A stretch of DNA of 64,000 nucleotides from a virus. Positions 58,463 through 64,000 of the stretch are shown here, piece after piece. Positions within the stretch are counted from its first letter, which is position 1, and every line of letters starts with the position of its first letter. The position numbers were made by a program, and so were the translations under genes. The stretch covers positions 1 through 64,000 of IMG/VR virus record IMGVR_UViG_3300030108_003689; one strand, written 5' to 3'. The notes beneath the pieces are model-generated. The model did not search any database. It saw only the letters and a program-made list of their open reading frames with translations, and was not told where the DNA came from.

Positions 58463-58854
58463 AACGGGATGTGCTCGTCATTAGAGCTATGAGCAACATT
58501 CTGCGCTTGAACAATTGGGCTGTTATCAGCGCGGCTGCCAAGGAACCGCACATTGTCAGCGACGATTTCCGTTGAGAAGCGCTCGGCACCGTTCTTGTCT
58601 GTGTACTTACGAGTCTGGATCTTGCCTTCCACATAGATCTCTTTGCCCTTAGAGCAAAACTTTGCCACATTTTCTGCGGTTCGGCCCCATACGGTGACGT
58701 TGTGCCACTCTGTATGGTCTACCCAAGAGTCACCCTCTTTGCGCCGGTCAGTCGTTGCCATGCGAATGTTAACGACGGATGTCCCAGTGCCGGTTGTTCT
58801 AAGCTCTGGATCAACTCCGAGACGCCCTACGAGGATTGCTTTATTCACACTCAT
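58459..58854 (-). CDS. ssb: Single-stranded DNA-binding protein
   Basis: A 131-residue OB-fold SSB. MSVNKAILVGRLGVDPELR, TGTSVVNIRMATTDR, WHNVTVWGRTAENVAKFCSKG and YVEGKIQTRKYTDKNGAERF are the classic SSB segments; the C-terminal tip DEHIPF matches the acidic partner-binding tail of bacterial SSB (DDDIPF). It would coat single-stranded DNA in replication and recombination. Its place in the late minus block is unusual. Start overlaps the upstream stop (TAATG). Confidence 0.95.
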   Translation of the reverse strand: MSVNKAILVGRLGVDPELRTTGTGTSVVNIRMATTDRRKEGDSWVDHTEWHNVTVWGRTAENVAKFCSKGKEIYVEGKIQTRKYTDKNGAERFSTEIVADNVRFLGSRADNSPIVQAQNVAHSSNDEHIPF

Positions 58855-59207
58855 TACTTCTTCCTTTTCTTGTATTTGTTGTATCCAATCGCAAGCGCCT
58901 GCTTTTTCTGATCAGGACTCATTCTTGGCTTCTTTTTGTATTCCATACGCATGTGTTTGGCCAGAAACTTGTCCTCTGCTGGATTGCCCGTTTCAGTCTC
59001 TGTTCTTTTAGGTCCTGTCTTTCTTTTGGTAAAGCTCGCTTTCTCTTCCTTGGACATTTCACCAGAAGTCTTGGGAGTCTTTTTAGACACCCGCCTGCTT
59101 GGCCGACATGCGGGGTAGCCCTTGCGCTTCTCACCCTTTTGTCGACCACACGGCTTGCCAGTCTTTATATCGACCCACTCCTCGTCAAACCATCGCGTAA
59201 GAGACAT
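58854..59207 (-). CDS. Small basic Cys-containing protein (DUF5872-like)
   Basis: A 117-residue very basic protein starting MSLTRWFDEEWVDIKTGKPC, preceded by GGAAGGG. C20 and C34 occur in TGKPCGRQKGEKRKGYPACR and the rest is Lys/Arg-rich (KKTPKTSGEMSKEEKASF). The opening is one I recall from phage proteins annotated as DUF5872-related; assignment is tentative. It may bind DNA or RNA. Downstream of the next gene in the same operon. Confidence 0.68.
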   Translation of the reverse strand: MSLTRWFDEEWVDIKTGKPCGRQKGEKRKGYPACRPSRRVSKKTPKTSGEMSKEEKASFTKRKTGPKRTETETGNPAEDKFLAKHMRMEYKKKPRMSPDQKKQALAIGYNKYKKRKK

Positions 59208-59209
59208 GA

Positions 59210-59458
59210 CTAGCCCTTCCGGTATCCACCGCCACGCTTCTTGTACTCGCGGACGAGCCATGCGTTTGCATAAGCGCTGGGGTACACATCAAACTTACGC
59301 TTGGCCTCTGCTTTGACTCTTGCGTAGAGCTTCGGATTCGTCGGGATGTTTCCCTTCTTCTTGCTCTTTTTCTTTTTCTTGCCAGGGCCACCCGTTTCCG
59401 AGGGACCCTTCATACGCATATTACGCATCAGCATTTCGTCTTCTGAATATCCAGGCAT
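59210..59458 (-). CDS. Small basic protein (DUF5872-like)
   Basis: An 82-residue protein with PGKKKKKSKKKGNIPTN, then RVKAEAKRKFDVYPSAYANAWLVREYKKRGGGY. The Y-P-S-A-Y-A-N-x-x-L-V-x-x-Y-K core is one I remember from a small phage/bacterial protein family. The start has no strong ribosome site; the next gene lies two bases after its stop. Predicted to be a small DNA-binding protein. The function is unknown. Confidence 0.7.
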   Translation of the reverse strand: MPGYSEDEMLMRNMRMKGPSETGGPGKKKKKSKKKGNIPTNPKLYARVKAEAKRKFDVYPSAYANAWLVREYKKRGGGYRKG

Positions 59459-59462
59459 AATA

Positions 59463-59939
59463 TCACTTGAACTTAACTGTTGCTTTCAATCCACCGCCCA
59501 AACCTTCACCCATTCGAACTGGTTCAAGAGTGGTTGTTTTGCTAACTGGTATTTTAGTTGAAAACTTTTTTGTGATTGGTTTCGGTGGAGGGCGAACAGT
59601 AGTTGATTGCTGACCTGCCCTAAGCGCGCCCTGCTGAACCCGCTTAGGCTCCTGAAGTGCCGTAAGGTCCTCCTGCCGACGTTTCTCGTACAAAGCATCA
59701 AATCGTTTCTGAAAATCGTCTTGCTGACGTGCCGTAAGGTCCTCCTGCCGACGTTTCTCGTACAAAGCATCAAATCGTTTCTGAAAATCGTCAGGAGGCT
59801 GTCGTTCCTGCATCACACGAGTGTCTACAGCACTGGTGTCTGCTGCACGTTTAATGGGTTGATTCCCGCTCATCGATTTCATCAAGAGTTGATCAAGAGA
59901 CGGTCCTGACGGGGTCGGCTTTTTCGGTCCGTTACTCAT
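59463..59939 (-). CDS. Protein with perfect 24-residue tandem repeat
   Basis: A 158-residue protein after AGGAG. Its middle holds two copies of DDFQKRFDALYEKRRQED-L-T-A, one after the other with a QQ linker; the second copy follows the first by 72 bases. The repeat is a charged helix. N- and C-terminal parts are Pro/Lys/Thr-rich. The DNA copies are identical over 64 bases, so the duplication is recent. The function is unknown; it lies among small basic proteins of the virion or packaging block. Confidence 0.78.
   Translation of the reverse strand: MSNGPKKPTPSGPSLDQLLMKSMSGNQPIKRAADTSAVDTRVMQERQPPDDFQKRFDALYEKRRQEDLTARQQDDFQKRFDALYEKRRQEDLTALQEPKRVQQGALRAGQQSTTVRPPPKPITKKFSTKIPVSKTTTLEPVRMGEGLGGGLKATVKFK
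59657..59792. repeat. 64-bp perfect tandem repeat
   Basis: Bases 59657-59720 are repeated without a mismatch at 59729-59792 (unit length 72). It lies inside the gene and keeps the reading frame. Confidence 0.95.
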
Positions 59940-60370
59940 AGCAAAAATCTCCTGGCGTTGGGCATCATGGGTCCTTCCATTTGGGCGGTAGATCCTTTAG
60001 AATTTTTAGATTTTACGATGACTGTGTAGTCTTCACTTGGATATGGGCCACTGATTGTGGCGATCATTCCAGAAGGCAGCATCTTCCCAAATTTATCTGA
60101 ATCAGGAACGCTATCTTTGACCATCTGCTCAAGCTCACGAACTAGCTGTTCGGACAAAAATCCTTCTGTAGCCAACTCAATGATGCAATCGGGATGGCTA
60201 GCAAGCGCATGCTTTACGTCCTGATTGATGTCGAGAGGGCCAAGAGGACCCTGATCACGCTTGAACATTGTCATAGCACGAAGGCCATCAAGCATATCAA
60301 GCTCACCCATCGGGCCGTGCTGTTGCTCAAGAAGATCATCTCTAGCCATCGCGTGGTCATAAAAAAACAT
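59936..60370 (-). CDS. Hypothetical protein, 144 aa
   Basis: Starts MFFYDHAMARDDLLEQQHGP after GGGAGGGTGTG; a longer reading in the same frame would lie inside the upstream gene. The second half is helical (VRELEQMVKDSVPDSDKFGK), ending in a beta strand (TVIVKSKNSKG) and a basic tail. The stop overlaps the next gene's start by four bases. Position and size suggest a small virion or assembly protein. Family not recognised. Confidence 0.72.
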   Translation of the reverse strand: MFFYDHAMARDDLLEQQHGPMGELDMLDGLRAMTMFKRDQGPLGPLDINQDVKHALASHPDCIIELATEGFLSEQLVRELEQMVKDSVPDSDKFGKMLPSGMIATISGPYPSEDYTVIVKSKNSKGSTAQMEGPMMPNARRFLL

Positions 60371-60783
60371 CACACCCTCCCTGCCCAAACCATGCACGTT
60401 CGCATGGATGCACATTTGAAATCTAAAGCCTGACAATACCCCAACTCTCCAGCCTCCACAGCCATCTCGGGGTCTCCCTCATCACCAATGCCCTTTTCAA
60501 TACACTCCAGCATCTGAGGAGAACGATCAAAGAAGGAGCAATTGCCACAGCGCATCTGCATCACATTCTCAATCGAGTCGTTGAACTGATCGGCAAAACG
60601 AGCCCAAAACTCTTCATTACCACCGCTCGCGTCAAGCTGAGGATTGGCAGGGCCGTACATCTTTGTATCTAAAGCATTCTGGCGGTTCTCAAGATTCATC
60701 TGAAGGTCCTGAGTCGCACGAGGACAAGAATCCGGTTGCCCGGTTTCCCTCATGTTCCGCATCAACATCTTGTTGAACATCAT
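60370..60783 (-). CDS. Cysteine-rich hypothetical protein, 137 aa
   Basis: Starts MMFNKMLMRNMRETGQP just after the upstream stop; the second ATG is also possible. The C-terminal 60 residues contain RCGNCSFFDRS, C in QMLECIEKG, GYCQALDFKC and RTCMVWAG, which looks like a zinc- or iron-sulphur-binding module of six cysteines. I recall similar Cys patterns in phage structural-block proteins, without a known function. It overlaps both neighbours. Confidence 0.72.
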   Translation of the reverse strand: MMFNKMLMRNMRETGQPDSCPRATQDLQMNLENRQNALDTKMYGPANPQLDASGGNEEFWARFADQFNDSIENVMQMRCGNCSFFDRSPQMLECIEKGIGDEGDPEMAVEAGELGYCQALDFKCASMRTCMVWAGRV

Positions 60784-61079
60784 CCCTTCACCTTCGATCC
60801 AGCACGCCACTGGTAGCAAGACCAATACTTCGCCGTCAGCTTGTTCTTGGCACCAGCCTTGTCGCATCCATGGCGAGACCTAAAGTTCTTTCGAGCCTTA
60901 GGGTTGTCGCGTCGAATGGCCATCTTGGCATCGCCAAAGCGAATGACCTTCTTCTTGCCGCCAGAGCTAGCCACAACAACAAACTTCTTTTTACCGTACC
61001 CAGGCTCACCCTTTTTGATGCGACGAGGCTTGTTCGTCTTCATACCTGCTTTGAGTAGAGCGTCTGCTGACTGTGCCAT
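60780..61079 (-). CDS. Small basic protein with C-terminal Cys cluster
   Basis: A 99-residue protein. VIRFGDAKMAIRRDNPKARKNF, RSRHGCDKAGAKNKLTAKYWSC closes with a pair of cysteines. This pattern (F-G-D-x-x-M-x-I-x-x-x-N-P, R-x-R-H-x-C, Y-W-S-C) is recalled from other phage genomes as a small conserved virion-block protein. Very basic, so DNA contact is likely. The function is not established. Confidence 0.72.
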   Translation of the reverse strand: MAQSADALLKAGMKTNKPRRIKKGEPGYGKKKFVVVASSGGKKKVIRFGDAKMAIRRDNPKARKNFRSRHGCDKAGAKNKLTAKYWSCYQWRAGSKVKG

Positions 61080-61081
61080 GG

Positions 61082-61456
61082 CTACTTCATCTTCTTCGCA
61101 ATCTTGCCTACACGCTCTGACTGACGAGCATGCATATTAGATGCCTTTGTAAGCTGACTAGAAATCTCATTTAGATCTTCCTTGGGGCCACCAGTCTCAC
61201 TGTAGCTCATACCGGGACCACCACGCTCACTGAGCCTCGGTAGATTAGCAAGCCCACGGTCCTCTAAGAAGTCTTGCATCGCAGCATTGTGCTTGGCGCG
61301 AGTCACACGATTAACGGGCTCAGCAGGATTACCCTCCTCACGAGCATACCTACGAACGCGCTCCTTAGGCGGCAGATTGCCCACCTTGGGGTTCCGTTTC
61401 GCTATATCTGTAAGCTGAACAGCCTTTCCGTAGTACCCTTTTAATTTCTCATCCAT
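61082..61456 (-). CDS. Hypothetical protein, 124 aa
   Basis: Start MDEKLKGYYGKAVQL follows GGAG and lies directly after the upstream stop. Basic and helical, with RNPKVGNLPPKERVRRYARE and a C-terminal QSERVGKIAKKMK. No motif or family recognised. It is cotranscribed with the virion-block genes. Confidence 0.7.
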   Translation of the reverse strand: MDEKLKGYYGKAVQLTDIAKRNPKVGNLPPKERVRRYAREEGNPAEPVNRVTRAKHNAAMQDFLEDRGLANLPRLSERGGPGMSYSETGGPKEDLNEISSQLTKASNMHARQSERVGKIAKKMK

Positions 61457-61457
61457 C

Positions 61458-62852
61458 TTACTCTCCGTAGGCCTTCTTTTCATTCATAGTGTCCATGGGC
61501 TGATCTCCCATAGCAGGCTCAATCTCTCGACCCATACCACCTTGGCCTGCCATCATAGTCCTATCCTCAACGATAGGCATCGAAGGCTTGAAGGAGATTC
61601 CCTCACGAAGCATGCGGCTTTCTTCATCCAACAAAGCACCACGAGTGTTCATCAGGGCCTCATACTTGCCCAAAGAGCGAGCCATACCAGAGGGCACTGA
61701 ACCTGTTTGCTCAAAAATGCGAACCGCAGCATCTCGATTTTCCTGGTACAGCCCAGGAAGGTCAGCAAGCTCATCAGCACTGCTGAAGTTCATTGGATCT
61801 TGGCGGTCTGTCGTCTCAGCAAAGGCGTTGCCGTAGTCCGTTGTTTTCCTGACTTCGTTCATCATGCGAACGCTCAGGTTGGGATCAATCGGCTTGGCTG
61901 CCATCTCATCGACCATGTCTTGGTAGCCCATGCCGCGAGCACCGGCAAAAACGTCCTCTTGACCGCTACCGTGTTTTTCCCTGACAAGCGCACCAATGGC
62001 GGCAGTGCCACCAACACCAAACGCAAGTGGATTCAACTGCGGAGGAGTCCTCATCGAATCTACTTGCTTTGTAATTTTAGATTGAATGTCCTTCATGTCG
62101 GGACGAAACTCTGGGAATCGACCGCCCGATCCATACCTGTTGGCGTATGCTTGATATTCGACCCCCTTTCGGAGGGCAGGAAGATATGCATCTTGTTCTG
62201 CCTTCGACATCTTGGACACCTCTTCTAAGCTTCGACGCGCTGAAGAAGGAGGCGTACCTGCACGTTTTGGAAAATTCAAAGGGTTGTCGTACATGACCGT
62301 AGGCGTCAAATCCTCAACATCATCGGCACGCTTCATGCCCTTGCGAGCCTCCTTGGCGGCCTTCGACATAATCGCGCCAGAACCAACACCAGCGGTCAAC
62401 AGTCCACCACCAGCAGCCAACATGGCGTCACCATACGTGCCCTCTGGGTCAATCAACTCGCCAGCAGCATAACCAACGTCGCCAAGACCAAGATCATACG
62501 GCGTCACAGATGCAGCCATGCTCGCTGGCTTCACAACGCCCGCAATATTGCTGCGAATGTCTCTAGCTAAACCAGCACGAGCAGCAGCGTCACGCTCCAC
62601 CTGACGCGAATCAAAGCCACTCAAACGATCGTCAATCGCTCGCTTGTAGCGTTGTTGTTGCTCAGGACTACCTGGAGGAACCCGAAAGCCCTTGTACTCC
62701 TCACGAGGAGGACTTACGATCGGATCAAAACCTTCCAAAGATGGGTCAGTGACAATCTCCATGATCTCACGCGGAGAAAGATCTGGATATCGAGCACGGT
62801 ACTTCTCAGCTAATGCCTGCGCCTGCTCAGGACTCATTCTACGTCGTGCCAC
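61458..62852 (-). CDS. Hypothetical virion-block protein, 464 aa
   Basis: GTG start with AGGAG. A helical N-terminus (RMSPEQAQALAEKYRARYPD), then a Gly/Ala-rich stretch (AMLAAGGGLLTAGVGSGAIM) that may contact membranes, an Arg/Lys/Pro-rich part and a long charged C-terminus. The glycine-rich part resembles that of internal virion proteins. No enzyme motif is seen. It precedes the packaging genes in transcription. Confidence 0.7.
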   Translation of the reverse strand: MARRRMSPEQAQALAEKYRARYPDLSPREIMEIVTDPSLEGFDPIVSPPREEYKGFRVPPGSPEQQQRYKRAIDDRLSGFDSRQVERDAAARAGLARDIRSNIAGVVKPASMAASVTPYDLGLGDVGYAAGELIDPEGTYGDAMLAAGGGLLTAGVGSGAIMSKAAKEARKGMKRADDVEDLTPTVMYDNPLNFPKRAGTPPSSARRSLEEVSKMSKAEQDAYLPALRKGVEYQAYANRYGSGGRFPEFRPDMKDIQSKITKQVDSMRTPPQLNPLAFGVGGTAAIGALVREKHGSGQEDVFAGARGMGYQDMVDEMAAKPIDPNLSVRMMNEVRKTTDYGNAFAETTDRQDPMNFSSADELADLPGLYQENRDAAVRIFEQTGSVPSGMARSLGKYEALMNTRGALLDEESRMLREGISFKPSMPIVEDRTMMAGQGGMGREIEPAMGDQPMDTMNEKKAYGE

Positions 62853-62861
62853 AATAGTCTC

Positions 62862-63533
62862 CTAAAATAAGGTAACGTCGCCTAATAACTCTTTATATAA
62901 CAGAAATGATATCAGACCGGCGTCCTTTAAGCTCTGAACATTGTCTATATCTTTCATCAAAGCCAGTTTATCAGATCTATTCAACTGTACAGATTGAACT
63001 GGATGATTAAATGTTGTGGCTTTATTGTAGATGAAACGGTTCATTGTGCCGTTTGGACCTGACAAATGGACGAGTGGGCCACCAGCCTCCAACGTCGCCT
63101 CAAACAAACCAGCCTGCTCAGACTCCTGAGCCATACGCATTTCGATGTCATCAGGAATCGCAGGACCAACATAATCAATCACATCAAAAGCACGACGAGC
63201 ATCAAAATCGTCCAGAGCATACGGCTTCGTCTCGTAATAGTAGTCCTCGCCCCGCAAAAAGCGCATATACGCGCCCTGGTCAATCTTATCGCCGACCTCT
63301 GACAACTCATCCATGCGAGCACTGTGCCACTCATTCAGAATTTCGCCACGCTTCGACTCACGATCAGCTTCAGATAAACTGTAGTACTCGGACTCAATCA
63401 TGCCGATTTCGTCAGCCAAATCGTCAAACTGCTGACTCAAAGCACGCCTTTGGTCGTATACCTGCTTGGAATCGCTCAACTCGTACGACTGAGCATAGCC
63501 GTCACCAGTATAAAAGGCATCCTCTGACGCCAT
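62862..63533 (-). CDS. Hypothetical protein, 223 aa
   Basis: An acidic, Tyr/Asp/Glu-rich protein (EDAFYTGDGYAQSYELSDSK). Helical segments (QQFDDLADEIGMIESEYYSL, EWHSARMDELSEVGDKI) and an acidic centre precede a hydrophobic end (LISFLLYKELLGDVTLF). Ribosome site weak. It could be an assembly or internal head protein. No family recognised. Confidence 0.7.
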   Translation of the reverse strand: MASEDAFYTGDGYAQSYELSDSKQVYDQRRALSQQFDDLADEIGMIESEYYSLSEADRESKRGEILNEWHSARMDELSEVGDKIDQGAYMRFLRGEDYYYETKPYALDDFDARRAFDVIDYVGPAIPDDIEMRMAQESEQAGLFEATLEAGGPLVHLSGPNGTMNRFIYNKATTFNHPVQSVQLNRSDKLALMKDIDNVQSLKDAGLISFLLYKELLGDVTLF

Positions 63534-63537
63534 GGCG

Positions 63538-63930
63538 CTAAGCCCCTAACAAAGTGATTGACACAGTACCTGTAGGATTCGTGTTGCCAGCAACGCCAGC
63601 CTCCTGACAAACAGCCATATGAATATAAGCGCTGTTGCCTACAGTGATTCCTTCAGGAACATATGCGTCAACAACCTTGCCAGCAGCGCACTTGTACACC
63701 AAAAACGGATTCGTTGTACCAACAGTTACATTCTGACCCGTTGCACTCGTGTCAGTGTAAAGCTTCAAGTACACATCTTCTGCTGTGTTTGAAGTCGCGT
63801 CAATCTTGATAAAGTGGACCTTGGCAGCCTGCTTTTGAAAAATGTTTTGAACAATAGTCGCGTTAGCTGCAGTCTCAGTGAAAGCCAGCGTAGCGATAGG
63901 GTTTTCTAAATTAGCAAGAAAATCAGCCAC
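63538..63930 (-). CDS. Small virion surface-like protein C
   Basis: GTG start with GAGG upstream. A 130-residue Ala/Thr/Val-rich beta protein. KVHFIKIDATSNTAEDVYLKLYTD, NPFLVYKCAAG, VVDAYVPEGITVGNSAYIHM recall the paralogous pair at 22026 and 22407, and the last residues TNPTGTVSITLLGA resemble those of the partial gene at the right edge. Likely a virion surface component. A duplication near the genome's packaging end is suggested. Confidence 0.72.
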   Translation of the reverse strand: MADFLANLENPIATLAFTETAANATIVQNIFQKQAAKVHFIKIDATSNTAEDVYLKLYTDTSATGQNVTVGTTNPFLVYKCAAGKVVDAYVPEGITVGNSAYIHMAVCQEAGVAGNTNPTGTVSITLLGA

Positions 63931-63938
63931 TTAAAACC

Positions 63939-64000
63939 TCACTTGTATAATACGGTTACGGTTACGTCTTGACCAGGATTACTCGTGTCATTCGTTTGAG
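63939..64000 (-). CDS. Partial gene at the right edge (paralogue of protein C)
   Basis: Read on the minus strand, the last 19 codons are QTNDTSNPGQDVTVTVLYK and a stop. The T-N-x-x-x-N-P and V-T-V-T-V-L endings match the upstream-facing gene (TNPTGTVSITLLGA), so this is a likely third or fourth member of the small virion family. The 5' part is outside the window. The stop lies eight bases before the next gene's GTG. Confidence 0.65.
   Translation of the reverse strand, partial: QTNDTSNPGQDVTVTVLYK

Noticed and set aside
1-64000. CRISPR array or rRNA gene
   Set aside because: No regularly spaced direct repeats with spacers were seen and no rRNA-like stretch was recognised; the only perfect long repeat is the two-copy 64-base unit inside a gene.

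Overview
The window looks like a large part of the genome of a tailed double-stranded DNA bacteriophage. It carries terminase, portal, scaffold, major capsid, adaptor and nozzle genes, a lysis region, two tRNA genes, a replication and recombination module and many short overlapping genes. I see no tail tube, sheath or classical tape-measure gene. An adaptor-like and a nozzle-like gene sit next to the capsid genes, and several very large proteins follow that could be ejected from the virion. This favours a short-tailed (podovirus-like) particle. The host cannot be named. The strong AGGAG-type ribosome sites and the membrane and coiled-coil lysis genes suggest a bacterium, probably Gram-negative. 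No integrase or DNA polymerase was recognised, and the last gene runs off the right edge, so the genome continues.

Layout. From 1 to 19446 the genes are on the plus strand, except one small repressor-like gene. Positions 1-4461 hold a dense chain of very small genes coupled by stop/start overlaps, with tRNA-Leu(UAA) and few recognisable functions (a DUF3228-like protein, a conserved phage protein, a CxxCxxCC protein). Positions 4592-9566 hold larger unknown early genes separated by short intergenic stretches that share a CATACTTGACA motif and two intrinsic terminators. Positions 9711-13953 hold an HTH protein, a zinc-finger/TOPRIM primase, a VirE-type SF3 ATPase and an SF2 helicase; an unusual RNA leader with mutually exclusive stems precedes the primase. 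At 14165-14490 a minus-strand HTH gene faces a recombination operon (YqaJ-type exonuclease, RecT, HNH) across a perfect 19-bp palindrome. Positions 16468-18910 add a zinc ribbon, tRNA-Asn(GUU), a membrane HExxH protein and two neighbouring DUF2589-like proteins. Positions 18911-19139 hold no gene but a run of hairpins ending in a strong terminator.

From 19443 to the right edge almost everything is on the minus strand and is read right to left. The order is: small virion proteins and DUF-type basic proteins (63939-58854), ssb, terminase small and large subunits, portal, a zinc-ribbon protein, scaffold, major capsid protein, two tandem decoration-like proteins, adaptor, nozzle, three fibre-like proteins, glycine-zipper and coiled-coil internal proteins, a 1192-aa protein with an M23 peptidase domain, a 3434-aa giant protein, more fibre and surface proteins, a holin-like protein, a histone H1-like protein and a lysis cluster with an L,D-transpeptidase-like enzyme. 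The two transcription blocks converge at 19443-19446.

How it fits together. The plus block looks early and middle: host takeover, replication and homologous recombination. The minus block looks late: packaging, head, tail, ejected proteins and lysis. Regulation is suggested by the HTH gene and its palindrome, by intrinsic terminators after key genes on both strands, and by the leader before the primase. Functions given below rest on motifs and remembered family features; no database search was possible.
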